Shown here: one piece after another, positions 34,675 through 45,453 of the stretch | Numbering within the stretch: position 1 is the first letter of the stretch | How the letters are laid out: every line of letters begins with the position of its first letter | Assembly: GCA_947311845.1 (NCBI GenBank) | Contig: CAMZMU010000035.1 | Location: forward strand, 4,411,726-4,475,725 | Source: Poa pratensis | Lineage: Eukaryota; Streptophyta; Magnoliopsida; Poales; Poaceae | Reading direction: 5' to 3' | Length of the DNA: 64,000 bases | The notes under the pieces: generated by a model | The model's database searches: none | Seen by the model: the letters and a program-made list of their open reading frames with translations, nothing else | What the model was told of the DNA's origin: nothing | Made by a program: the position numbers and the translations under genes

Positions 34675-34682
34675 CTCCCCCT
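34675..34682 (-). other. Extra polypurine-like tract 3 behind pol
   Basis: AGGGGGAG on the minus strand in 'ggcatggacatagggggagtg', just after pol. Element 2 has nearly the same phrase at 61,381-61,400. Confidence 0.6.
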
Positions 34683-34743
34683 ATGTCCATGCCTACACCT
34701 AAACCAAACAAATAGCTAAGATATAGGTGTGTATGCAAGATAT

Positions 34744-37700
34744 TCAAGCGACGCTCCCCGAATCGATGATATTTAGCTCATGCCTCAAATAAGTGAACCT
34801 TGCTTCATCAAGTGGCTTCGTGAACATATCGGCAAGTTGGATCTTCGTGGGAATATACCAAGCTCAATGTCACCCCGGTTGATGTGATCACGGATGAAGT
34901 GATAGCGAATCTCAATATGCTTCGTTCTTGAGTGCTCCACCGGGTTGTGGCCAATCTTGATAGCACTTTCATTGTCACATAAAAGAGGCACTTTGTCACA
35001 ATGGACACCGTATTCCTTTAAAGTTTGCCTCATCCACAACAATTGAGTGCAACAACTAGCGGCCGCCACATACTCGGCTTCGGTGGTGGAGAGAGATATG
35101 CAATTTTGCTTCTTAGAAGACCAACTCACCAAGGACCTACCAAGGAATTGGCAAGCCCCGGAAGTTGATTTCCTATCATCCTTGCAACCGGCCCAATCCG
35201 AATCCGTGTAACCGGCAAGAGAGAATGTTGAGCCTTTAGGATACCACAAACCAAACCTTGGGGTATGAACCAAATATCGAAAGATTCGAAGAACCGCCGT
35301 TTGGTGGCTTTCTTTGGGAGCCGCTTGGTACCTTGCACACACTCCTACACTCAACACAATATCGGGTCTAGATGCACAAAGATAAAGCAAAGAACCAATC
35401 ATAGAGCGATAGAGTTTTTGATCAACATCCTTATCTTTACCCTTTGGATTAAGTTCAAGATGACACTTGGTGTCCATAGGAAACTTCTTCTCTTTAGCAT
35501 TTTGCATCTTGAACCTCTTGAGCATGTCTTGGATATATTTGGCTTGAGAGATGAAGGTCCCTCCACTCAATTGCTTGATCTCAAAACCAAGGAAGTACTT
35601 CAACTCTCCCATCATGGACATCTCGAACCTATCGGTCATAAGCTTTGAAAATTCATCATTAAAAGCTTTGTTAGAAGAGCCAAATATGATATCATCAACA
35701 TAAAGTTGGCATATGAAAAGCTCCCCTTTAACCCTCTTGGTAAAAAGAGTGGGATCGATTTGCCCCACTTCAAAGCCACGGTCTACCAATAGCTCTCTTA
35801 GGTGCTCATACCAAGCACGAGGTGCTTGTTTGAGACCATAGAGCGCCTTATCAAGTTTGTAGACATGGTTAGGGAAGTGTGGATCCTCAAATCCCGGAGG
35901 TTGCTTAACATATACCAACTCCTTTAAAGGACCATTAAGAAAAGCACTTTTCACATCCATTTGTTGCAATTTGAAATTATGATGTGATGCATATGCAAGA
36001 AGGATACGGATGGACTCAAGGCGAGCCACGGGAGCATAGGTCTCTCCAAAATCAATGCCTTCAACTTGAGAGTACCCTTGTGCTACCAATCTTGCCTTGT
36101 TCCTCACAACCATTCCATGCTCATCTTGCTTGTTCTTGAAAATCCACTTGGTGCCAATAACATTGAGGCAATCTTTTGGCTTTTCCACTAGATTCCACAC
36201 TTTGTTGCGCTTGAAGTTATTGAGCTCTTCATGCATGGCTTCCAACCAATCCGGATCTTCAAGAGCTTCAAAGACTTTCTTTGGTTCCACCATAGAGATG
36301 TGGGCTTGATGTTCATTGAAATTTGCCAATTGTTTTCTTGTGGTGACCTTGTTCTTGACATTGACAATGATATTTTCTAGATGAAGACTCTTTCTTCTCC
36401 AATCCTTTTTGACTCTTGCTATACGACGGGTTTCGATATCCTCATTGATGCGAGGAATTTCCGCTTGATCATCTTGATCATTTGAGTCCCCGTCTTGACC
36501 GGAGTGTTGACCTTGATCATCTTGAAGCTCATCTTCAACAAAGGAAGGAGAGGGTTGATCTTGGTCAACTTGAGGAGGGCCTTGAACTTGTTCTTGGGTA
36601 GGTGCATCATTTGCTTCCATAGAAGGTGCAACTTCAACTTGTGATGATGGAGTCTCCACTTGAGTGGAGCTAGGACTTGCTTGAGGAGGCTCATGATGGA
36701 TTTCAATGGGGCGATGGAAACCAACCCCCATTCTTCTTATTGCTTCTTGAGGTTCCTCATTATCTACATCACAAACATGAAATTGCGCCACTTGGGAGCC
36801 GTCATTCTCATCGAACCTCACATCACAAGATTCTATGACTTTCCCAACGGTCTTGTCATAGACTCTATAGGTGTGAGATTCGGCACCGTAACCAACAAAA
36901 ACACCCTCTAAAGCTTTAGATTCAAATTTAGACAAACGAACACTTTTGTTCTTATAGAAACACTTACAACCAAAAACTCGGTAGTAGGAGACATTGGGCT
37001 TGTTGCCGGTGAGCATCTCATAAGATGTAAACTTCTTGCCAACACGAAAGAATAACCGGTTAGATGAGTGACACGCCGTGGAGATGGCCTCGGCCCATAA
37101 GAAAAGTGGAGACTTAAACTCCGCCAACATAGACCTTGCCATATCCATGAGAGTCCGGTTCTTCCTTTCGGCTACACCATTTTGTTGAGGGGTATATGCA
37201 GCGGAATATTGATGACGAATCCCCTCTTCACTAAGAAACTCATTTAAGGTGTAGTTCTTGAACTCGGAGCCATTATCACTCCTAATGACCAAAATAGGGA
37301 CATTGTATTGGCGTTGAACAATATTGGAAAAGTCGATGACGGCTTGTTGGGTCTCATCCTTCGTCTTGAAGAAATAAACCCAAGTAAATCTTGAATAGTC
37401 ATCAACAATCACCAAACAATATTTCTTCCCACCAAGACTAGGTTGAGGCACGGCACCAAAGAGATCAACATGAAGAAGTTCCAAAATCCTCGTTGATGAA
37501 ATAATGGTCTTGCCCGGATGGGGAGAATCATGCATCTTTCCTTCAACACAAGCCCTACAAAGACGATCTCTAGAAAAAGAAACATCCTCTTTTAGTCCAA
37601 GAATGTGGCCACCCTTGTGAAGACTTTGCAAAGTTCTCATGTTGACATGGGACAAGCGGCGATGCCACAACCACCCCACGTCGGCCTTTCCGAATAGGCA

Positions 37701-38087
37701 TATTGCTTGAGTGTTGGTAGACCCCGAAAAGTCTACCACAAACAACTCATTTTCAACATACCCAACGAACATGACCTTTAGAGTCTTGCTCCTCAAGAGT
37801 ACCACCATATCAATAGTAAAATGGACATCAAAGTTCATCTTATTAAGAGCACGAACGGACATAAGATTGTAACCTAGAGACTCAACAAGCATGACATTTA
37901 CAAGGGTGATATCCCTTGCAACTACCACCTTGCCGAGACTCTTTACCTCGGCCTTTGACTTGTCACCATAAGAGACGGATGAGTTATTTAGATTTGGTCT
38001 CAACTCCGTCATAATCTCCTTGCTTCCGGTCATATGACTAGTGCATCCACTATCAACCACCCATTTCGATCCACCGGAAGCATAGTC
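34744..38087 (-). CDS. pol: Element 1 pol polyprotein (protease, integrase, RT, RNase H)
   Basis: The frame is open from 38,087 to a stop at 34,785, with about 1,090 residues counted from 38,060. Residue numbers use that point. The protease shows [11 protein letters not shown] (DSG at 3-5). Integrase shows a HHCC zinc site (H133, H137, C168, C171) and a DD35E triad (D199, D262, E298), with GVAERKNRT near 295-303. A Pro/Gln/Asp-rich linker (about 440-540) precedes the reverse transcriptase, which runs from VWNLVEKP to the YVDDIIFGS active site (787-795). RNase H shows [17 protein letters not shown] and [10 protein letters not shown]. The last 30 or so residues leave the usual copia pattern near 34,857-34,862, and the expected ending continues in another frame to 34,744. 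One base is probably missing there. Otherwise the frame is intact, consistent with recent activity. It would act in cytoplasmic particles and then at the chromosome. Confidence 0.95.
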
Positions 38088-38100
38088 CTACAAGAAATCA
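38088..38100 (-). promoter_or_regulatory. Conserved gag-pol junction motif, element 1
   Basis: On the minus strand it reads TGATTTCTTGTAG. TGA is the gag stop and TAG is the stop immediately before the pol frame. Element 2 has the identical 13-mer at 57,977-57,989. Confidence 0.8.
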
Positions 38101-40618
38101 TTGCTTGGATTTAGGTACCCATTTCTCAATGGGTCCTCTTTGGTTAGCAACAAGAGTCTTAGGGACCCAAATAGAGTAATCAATGTAACCATCATATGGA
38201 CCAACATATTGAGCATAAACATCCCCATAATAATCAACATAAAGAATATAGTTGGGGTTGTTATGCCCCGCAAAGTCACTACGAGTGGTCTTGCCCCTTG
38301 TGGCACTACCACCCGCAATGGAAGTCTCGGCTTGTGCGGGCTTGGTCTTGATCTTCTTGTTGTTGCCCACTTTCTTCTTGGGCTCGGCTACATAACCAAG
38401 ACCCTCCTTCCCTTTGTGTGGTTTTTGCTCAAATAAGTAAGCAATACCCTTATCTTTACCTTTGGGAATAGAGGTCTTGGCACTAACATTTTCTTCAATA
38501 ACATTTTCATGAACACGAGGAAGAATAGATATGCTAGTTGAGCTAGATTTAGAAAGTTGAGTTTGAAGTTGCTCATGAGACTTGACTAAGAGGGAGTGAG
38601 TTGTTTCCAAGGCCTTGTGAGCCTTGTCAAGCTTCTCCATATCCTCAAGAAGTCTAGCATTAGCAACCCCAAGTTCAACTTTCTCCTTTTTAAGCACTTT
38701 ATATTTAGCAACGACATGATCTCTATCCTTAATGATTTTATTAATGATATCATCATTTTTAGCATCAAGAGACTCAAGTCTTTCCTCAAGGGAACATCTT
38801 TCTTCACTCTCTTCATCAAGAGAGGCATTCAAGGATGCTACGGAAGCATTCAAAGAGGCAATGGTGAGAGAATCCTCTCTCTCAATCTTACTCTTTTCTT
38901 GAAGAAGTTCTTCGGCCGCACATAGTTGTCTCATGAGAGACTCAACATGTTCCTTAGCTTCACCTTGCAAGTTAGTCATGAAAGTATCGAAAGCAACAAG
39001 TTCTTTCTTAATCACAAGACTAGATTGATCACTCATTTCATGCATAGTCTTGGGAGAAGGAGATGATACCTCGGTGACATTAGCCATGAGGCAACGAGCA
39101 TTGTTGGTGGAGAAGTTCTCATTGGGGGATTCAAAGAGAGAAGATGATGAAGTTGATACAATAGCCAATGCGGCTACCTCTTTAGTAGGTGCATCTTCAT
39201 CTTCGGAATCACTTGTGGCATATTCTTCTTGTGCCACCAACACAATTCTTGGTGCCTTCTTGAAGAAAGGCTTCCTTGGTCTTGCGGGCTTCTTTTGGAT
39301 CAACTTTGAATGGTCCTTGGGGATGAGCTTCCCACCATTTTGCTCTCGGTTCTCATAAGGACACTCTCTTATGTAGTGGTTCTTGTCATGACAATTGTAG
39401 CACGTCTTCCACTTTGAGGCTAGCTCTTTCTTCCCACTTGAGTTGTTCTCTTTATCAACCTTGGCTTTAGCTTTTGCCGGGTCTTGCCAAAACTCTCTTG
39501 TGGCAAGAGCTATATGACCATTTAGAGCCGGTTCAAGATCATTTGGAGCAATGTTGCTTGGGCACGCTTCAACCTCATCAAGACATACCACCTTGGCCTT
39601 CAAAGCAAGTGAGGGGCCTTGTTTCATCCCCATGGCCCTAGCACGGCTATCTTCGGCATTCTTGGTGGCAACCTTGGAGGCTTGCACTTCTTGCATAACT
39701 TCATTTGATGTCATTTCGTTGTAGTTGTGTCTTCCTTGAATGGCCTTCACCTCGATGGGCTCGGAAGGCAAGAGAGCATTCACATACTTCCTCTTGACAT
39801 AAGCATCATCCACATAGGTTGCCCCCACATCAAAGAAGGCCTTTGCAAGAGTCTTGAGTCTTCCATACATGTCTTCATGAGTCTCATTGTCAAACATGTA
39901 GAAGCCTTCGGCATCATTGCTCAAAGACTCATATCGGTTTCTCTTCATGCTTTCATTCCCAAGAAATGCAACCTCAAGACAATTCCAAGCTTCTTTGGCG
40001 GTGGTGGCATTGAGAACATAATGCTTGTCACTTTCACCCACTGAAAGTTCAATCATATGGAGTGCGGAGGCATTGAGTTGCTTTTCGGCAAATTCTCTTC
40101 TTGTCACATTGCTTGGATCCGCAACCTTGTACCCATCTTCAATGATCCTCCAAAGCTCGATAGAGGCACTGTTAATATGAGATTTCATTGAGCGTTGCCA
40201 ACTAGCAAAGGCTAATGCATTAAGCTTAGGTGGAGGACCAATGGGGTTTATGCGGGTGGTGATAGGTGGGTCGATAGGGTACCATCCCGGAACGTTATGG
40301 TACTCTTCCTTCCCATCTTCATGCTTGGTAGGAGGAGGAGGAGATGGTTTAGATCCGGAGGTGGTTTCCACCCCTTCTCATTTTCTTTTTACCCTCCTCG
40401 GAATCACCTTCATCGGAGTTAGAGATACCCTCTAGTGGGATGGTTTCCGAAACCTTGGCATTTGTGAGTTTCATGAGCATGTCACGCAACTCATCAAATT
40501 TGACATTCATGTCATTCATGGACGATGTAAATGTTGTTTCCAACGATTTGATATCGGCCATGGATGCCATGGTCTCTTTGGCCTTGGCAAGATCGGCCTC
40601 ATCCTCACTTAGTGTCAT
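38098..40618 (-). CDS. gag: Element 1 gag, one frame break
   Basis: The probable start is the ATG at 40,616-40,618, 40 nt from the primer site. An 89-codon frame rich in Glu/Asp runs to 40,349. The main frame (757 codons) opens at about 40,371 in another register, so one indel near the A-rich 40,380-40,395 is likely. The main part has a UBN2/copia-type Gag region (about residues 45-240: LNALAFASWQ, ELWRIIEDGY, AKEAWNCLE), a CCHC zinc knuckle CYNCHDKNHYIREC (324-337), an acidic Ser-rich stretch (387-440), a long coiled coil (about 470-605) and a Tyr/Gly-rich end. The long coiled-coil extension is typical of Sirevirus Gag, which is reported to bind dynein light chain LC8-like proteins. Its role is to form the particle and package RNA. 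Confidence 0.92.
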
Positions 40619-40657
40619 ACTTCTCTTAGGCGGTTAAGCCCAAAACAAGAGAGCCTA

Positions 40658-40669
40658 GCTCTGATACCA
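40658..40669 (-). other. Primer binding site, initiator methionine tRNA
   Basis: On the minus strand it reads TGGTATCAGAGC, two bases after the 5' LTR end. It is complementary to the 3' end of plant initiator tRNA-Met, the usual primer of copia elements. Confidence 0.95.
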
Positions 40670-41366
40670 ATTGAAAGGATCGGTATGACACCTAGAGGGG
40701 GGGGTGAATAGGTGCTACTCCAATTTTAGTCTTTTTCAATTAGCTTGACACAAAAGGTAAATTCTCTAGATATGCAACTACGGTGAATTTACCTATATGA
40801 CAAGCTAGCAACTAAGCACGATATAATAAGGCGGTAAACAAGGATAGAGGTAACCGAAGTCAAAGCACGCGGAGACACGGATGTAATCCCGAGTTCCTCC
40901 TTTTTAGGGGAGTACGTCTCGTTGGAGAGGTGTGAACCAACACAATGGTTCAACGGCCACAAAGGCCTCACCCTCTTCTCCGGTGAACCGCACCACAAAG
41001 GTTTGGTTCACTTCAACTATCGGAAACCTTCGAGGCGGAGTCCGGAGCCTTTACAACAACGATTTGGGGCACAACCCACAAAGGATTGGGGGCTCCCAAA
41101 CAGCTACAATCTGTCACAAAGACAATCAAGTGAGTACAATAGGGGGCTAGGTTTTCCTAGTGGAAACCCTAGCTAATGGTCCCTCAAGTGAATGAGGGGG
41201 AAATGACAAACGGCTCGGTGAAGATGTAGATCGGGGCCTTCTCCTTCAATCCTCCAAAGATCAACAAGTTTGGGTGGAGGGATTGGGAGATCTAGTGATT
41301 CTTGAGCTTGCAACAATGGGGATCTTGATTTCTGGGCGAGCTAGCTGGCTGGAGGTAGATGGAGGG

Positions 41367-41376
41367 GTATATATAC
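41367..41376 (-). promoter_or_regulatory. TATA box of the element 1 5' LTR
   Basis: GTATATATAC inside the symmetrical GGGGTATATATACCCC, about 600 nt into the LTR and directly downstream of the palindrome cluster. Element 2 has CTATATATAC at a similar place (about 672 nt in). Confidence 0.65.
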
Positions 41377-41413
41377 CCCTCCCAGAAAAGTAGCCGTTGC
41401 AGAGAAGAATCAC

Positions 41414-41830
41414 ACCGGAGTTTCCGGTCCAAGTGACCGGAAACTCCGGCCTTGGGCGGAAACTCCGGCCTGCAGGGGCCGGAAACTCCGCCCCACACCA
41501 GGAGCTGAGCAACTTCTTCACGTCTGAGACTTGGGCCAAAACTCCGGTGTACTGGGGCCGGAATGTTTGGCCAGGGGCGGAAACTCCGGCCGTGGGGGCC
41601 GGAAACTCCGCCCCACACCAGGGGCTGAGCAAATTCAGCAGCAGAAACTTGGGCAAAGACTCCGGTGCCCTGGGGCCGGAATGTTTGGCCAGGGGCGGAA
41701 ACTCCGGTCCTGAGGACCGGAAACTCCGCCCCACACCAGGGGCTGAGCAACACTTCAGCAGCTTTGCTGTTTCTTCGAGGATAAGTCCAGGGACCGGAAA
41801 CTCCGGCCTTGGAGGCCGGAAACTCCGGCC
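41414..41830. repeat. LTR palindrome cluster, element 1 5' LTR
   Basis: Same array as 30,904-31,320. On the transcript strand it lies in U3 upstream of the TATA box, where enhancer-type elements would be expected. Confidence 0.95.
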
Positions 41831-41976
41831 TGAAAAGCTCCAGAAACTCTTTTCTCTTTTTGGTGTTGATGCACATGTTGTATACAATAAAACCTGCATC
41901 ACTTATCACCAGATTAAAACATCCACAGTGTTGTTAACTAACACACAAAACTAAGAGATCACAAAATGTCCTTTCA

Positions 41977-41981
41977 GACGC
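41977..41981. repeat. Target site duplication of element 1, right (GACGC)
   Basis: Identical to 30156-30160. Confidence 0.95.
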
Positions 41982-42387
41982 GGCTGTCTAGGAACGCCTT
42001 CTTGTATGATGCCCAACTAAAAAGATACTATTTTGATAAATCTGTTTTTTATGAAGTGCATACTTACTTCTGAAAAACCATTTAAATCTTAGGAAAAGAC
42101 GAACCTTGATCATTTTTGGAAACCTCGTGAAATATTTCCTTGAATTGCCTGAATATATTTGGTTTATGGCGTGAACATTTTTCTCGAACTACCATGAACT
42201 TTTGTTTAACCGCGTTGAACATTTTATTTACATCATAGACAATCGTTTTCAAATACATGAAAGTATAAAAAATATGAAAGCTTTATTTATTATCTAATTT
42301 ATTAAAAAAAGATTGTTATAAATACAAATAGAAATACTAAGGGAAATGAGAATACGAAAAATAAGAAAAAAATAAACAGGAAAAAAG

Positions 42388-42679
42388 AAATGGGCTGGAC
42401 CGTTTGAGGCAGCCTTCATTCATGCGGCGTCGGAGCGGTCGGCAAGTATGGTTTGGCACGTCACCGTCGGTATATCCTTTCCATTTTCGAGAAGCCACAG
42501 TAGTCGGCAGGGTGCGATGAGCACCGAGCCACCGAGTAAAGCGCATCATACCATGTGGCTAGATTCATGAAAATATCTCGCCATTGCCACGTATAGCAGT
42601 ATAGCACGCAAGGCACCGCAACGCATCGTCGGCGGTGATAGACAGATAGTCATGCAGCGTCGGAGCGGGCGGCGAATAA
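42388..42679. repeat. Promoter-like repeat unit 3 and the start of unit 4
   Basis: Unit 3 is the most complete copy. It contains 'gaggcagccttc', 'gcggcgtcggagcggtcggcaagtatgg', 'ccgtcggtatatcctttccattttcgagaa', 'gagccaccgagtaaagcgcatca', 'gtggctagattcat' and 'ggcggtgatagacag'. Unit 4 begins at 42,655 and is split by the TIR element. The DNA between 41,982 and 42,387 is AT-rich with nothing recognised. Confidence 0.7.
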
Positions 42680-44420
42680 GAGCATCTCCACCGGGACCGG
42701 GGGCCTCCAAATGACCCACCAAAAATCCATTGGGGGTCCGGACGCCAAAAACGTTGTCAGCGGCACCCCTCAATGCCTCGCCCCGAGCAATTTCGTGTTC
42801 GGCACCCCCGAAAGGGCCTCCAACTCTCGGGGGTGCCGACATGGGGCGGGCACAGCCTCTGACAGGGGTGGCCCGCCCGTCATACACACAGGCCGCCGTG
42901 CCCGTGTTAATGAGGGCGCGCAGGAGGCCGTTCCGCCGTGTTAATGAGGACGCGCAGTCGCCGGGCGGTCTCCGAGATGACGCGACTGGACGCGACGGGA
43001 GGCGAGGCGACTACACGGCGGCAGGCGCCTGTCACCACGAGTCGCATTAACGCTGGCGACAGCGTGCGCGGCAGTCCACGCGCCGGCGTCCATGCAATGC
43101 ATTTACGCCGGCGTGGATGCTCGCGCATCGCTCACCTCCCTCGCCGTGACCATAAAAGGCCAATCGCCGCGCCCTCATCGCCGCACTCACCCTCTTCGCC
43201 TGCTTTCCCACATCCCCCTCTTCCACCTCCGTCGCCGCACCCAACTCCGTCACCGCGCAATGGCGAACAACAACGAGGCGGGCAACAGCCGCAGCATCGA
43301 CACCGAGGAGGCGTGGGAGCTCTTCCGGTACGGGCTGCTCGTCCCGCCGGATTCCCGCCTCCCGAAGAACTGGGCGACGTCGTTCAACAACGGCTCCCAA
43401 TTCCTCCACTCCCGGTGACGTCGGAGCAGATCGCGCGCGCCATCACCCGACGCTGGAGCTGGCTCACAAGGGAGGAGCGCGCCGACCCGGAGTACGACGA
43501 CAACAATTGGGCGGCGTGGATGGCGCGCTTTCAGCGGGAGCGCTGGGAGGCGGAGTCGTTCTACGATGGCCGCACGCCGCCGGGCCGCTGGAACGAGGAG
43601 GGGCGGCACGACTGGTGGGAGCGGACTGGCCACACGGTGTCTTTGGCCATTCAGGCCGCCCGCCGGCACACCGCAACAGGGAACCCTACCCCGTTTCGGC
43701 TGATGCCGCTGCCACCGCGACGCCGCGTCATCGACAACCAGCAGCGCCGCGCGTCCCCCCGCTTCTCCAGGTGAAGGAGGAGCGGCGATCGCCGCCGTGT
43801 CATGGAGGCGACGGCCTCGTCATCCGGGAGCGCGCTCAACCCCGAGCCCAATCCCCACCGCGCGGCCGGCTCTACCTGCGCCACCCCAGGCCCAGGACGC
43901 CGCCGCCTCCGGTGGAGACGATCCCGTACGGGTTCGCCGTGCCGTCCCCCGCTGCGGAACGAGCACGACGGCGACACGCCGGGGTTCCTGGCTGCGCTCG
44001 CAGACTCGGTGACCACCATCGAGGCTCATGGCCACCATCGCCACCTCGGTGGCAACGGCGGCCTCGTCCTCCTCCGGCGGCGCCTCCTGCAGCCGTGCAC
44101 CGCGTCGCCCGTGTCGGCTCCTCCTCCGGCTACGTCGTGCTCGACGAGGATGACATCGACGCATGGCTGGACACGGACGACGACGAGCAGGTAGGGTTAG
44201 GACGCCTAGGCCGCCGTATTTCAAATTTCATTCAAAATCTTTGTAATATATATGAAATATGAATGAAATTTTAATCGTTTCAGTTTTTTTGGATCAATTT
44301 GAACGCCCGCAAGGTGTTTGATCCATTGCTCGCCGTTGGGGACGGGCCTTTGGGGCGCCGCTGTGGGCGGCCTCCGTAACTTGGCCGGACACCGATTTGG
44401 AGTCCCAAGTGGAGATGCTC
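42680..44420 (+). mobile_element. 1.74-kb TIR DNA element with a decayed gene
   Basis: The ends GAGCATCTCCACC and GTGGAGATGCTC are inverted repeats. The element interrupts repeat unit 4, whose other half resumes at 44,421 ('tggcaaatcaccgtcggtatatcc'). A clean target duplication is not visible. The interior is GC-rich, with a promoter-like AT-poor leader and a gene-like frame (see 43,260). It is a non-autonomous element unless a transposase is hidden in the broken frame. Confidence 0.6.
43260..44262 (+). pseudogene. Broken gene-like frame inside the TIR element
   Basis: An ATG at 43,260 opens a 52-codon frame (MANNNEAGNS..., WELFRYGLLVPPDSRLP). Coding-like sequence then continues in another register from about 43,395 (PPLPVTSEQIARAITRRWSW, then EERADPEYDDNNWAAW and GRWNEEGRHDWWERTGH) to about 43,774. 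From about 43,770 a third register (VKEERRSPP, LVIRE) takes over. Trp-rich and charged helices suggest a former DNA-binding or transposon-borne protein. The family feels familiar from repetitive Triticeae gene models, but I cannot name it. Two frame breaks mean it is not expressed as one product. Confidence 0.5.
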
Positions 44421-44610
44421 TGGCAAATCACCGTCGGTATATCCTTCCATTTTCGGAAAGGCACAGTAGTCGGCAACGCAGGATGTGCACCGCGCACTGA
44501 CCGAGACACCGAGTAAAGCGCATCACGTCACGTGGCTAGCTAGATTCATAGAAAATATCTCGTCATTGCCACGTAACGCCATTGCCGCCGGCGATAGACA
44601 GTGCCAGTGG
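44421..44610. repeat. Promoter-like repeat unit 4, second half
   Basis: It contains 'ccgtcggtatatccttccattttcgg', 'gacaccgagtaaagcgcatcac', 'gtggctagctagattcat..aaaatatctcg' and 'ggcgatagacag' in the same order as unit 3. Confidence 0.7.
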
Positions 44611-44942
44611 CGTCCTGGACCGCCCAAGTTGCAGCTAGTGTACATACAAAACTGAAACACAAACAAATTCGCGATCTTCTTGGGACAGAGCGGCGGCACC
44701 ACGTCCGGTCCGGCGCGTCGCACGCAACGCTACCACGAGAGGAAGAAGCAAGTTGCTACGGCCACCGGCCACTTGCCGCAGCCAGCGAGCCACCGCCTCG
44801 TCTTGCCGACATGCGGCCACACCCATGTCGGCCCTTAAAATACTAGTCCGTGATCGCTTTAATGAGCTGGTAGTAAAGAGAGAATACCGTACAACGGAAG
44901 GATTGGGAAGAATTTGTACACTTGCAGATAGGTTCTACTGTA

Positions 44943-45187
44943 CTCCCTCCGTTCCAAATTACTCCCTCCGTATAAAATATAAGTCGCACTAGTCACTTAC
45001 CACACACATGTATGTAGACATGAATCTTGCACTAAAACATGTCTACATATAGTGTGTGGTAAGTGACTAGTGCGACTTATATTTGACACGGAGGGAGTAG
45101 ATGACTTCCATTTGTCTATATGCGGATGTATCTAGATGTGTAACAAGTATCTTGACAAATGGAAGTCATCTATTTTGGAATAGGGAG
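44943..45187. mobile_element. Stowaway-like MITE hosting another MITE
   Basis: The outer ends are CTCCCTCCGTTCCAAAT and 'attttggaatagggag', with TA on both sides. The inner arms 'gatgacttccatttgtc' (about 45,100) and 'gacaaatggaagtcatc' (about 45,154) pair. A second Stowaway (44,962-45,097) sits just inside the left end at a TA. Confidence 0.8.
44962..45097. mobile_element. Stowaway MITE nested in the previous one (136 bp)
   Basis: Hairpin with arms 'aagtcgcactagtcacttaccacacaca' and its complement, TA on both sides. Same family as 19,002-19,154. Confidence 0.85.
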
Positions 45188-45453
45188 TAGTAGTGTATCC
45201 CAGCTGTGCGTGTTGAGAGTGAGCGTGACGTCAAGTATGATCAATGGTGGGATTTTCAGGGGTAATTCATTGAGCCTCTGCCTGGATTGGCGACGTTTCA
45301 GCAATACATGCACGTGCTGCAGCATGGGATACGTTATCGAGCAACGCACGATGCCCTCAATACTGATCTGATTGAGCATGTGTGGACTCACCTGAGAAAT
45401 CAGTAGTATGTACCCTTCAATTTATTATGATTGGATTTTGAACACTGCAATTT

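Larger units (their letters stand above)
30161..41976 (-). mobile_element. Element 1: complete Ty1/copia retrotransposon, Sirevirus (Maximus-like)
   Basis: An 11.8-kb element on the minus strand with LTRs at 30,161-31,467 (3' LTR) and 40,672-41,976 (5' LTR), TG/CA ends and GACGC on both sides. Internal order on the minus strand is primer site, gag, pol (protease-integrase-RT-RNase H, the copia order), an extra gene, several purine tracts, 3' LTR. A Gag of more than 750 residues with a coiled coil, repeated purine tracts, LTR palindromes and a gene behind pol are traits described for the Sirevirus lineage, called Maximus in Triticeae. The LTRs are almost identical, so insertion was recent. The few differences are nearly all single-base indels. 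Gag, the end of pol and the extra gene each show a frame break, which could be real decay or assembly indels. Confidence 0.95.
40672..41976 (-). repeat. Element 1 5' LTR (1305 bp)
   Basis: The source of the transcript. Read on the minus strand it begins TGAAAGGACATTTTGTG and ends in the 'ttcaccccccctctag..gatcctttca' signature shared with element 2. Compared with the 3' LTR I see about seven differences, almost all one- or two-base indels (for example the G-run after 'ctaga', 'tcaaattaagc' against 'tcaattagc', 'caacaattc' against 'caaattc'). Confidence 0.95.

Noticed and set aside
42677..42679. TAA target duplication for the 42,680-44,420 element (Harbinger type)
   Set aside because: The right flank is TGG, not TAA or TTA, so the superfamily stays open.
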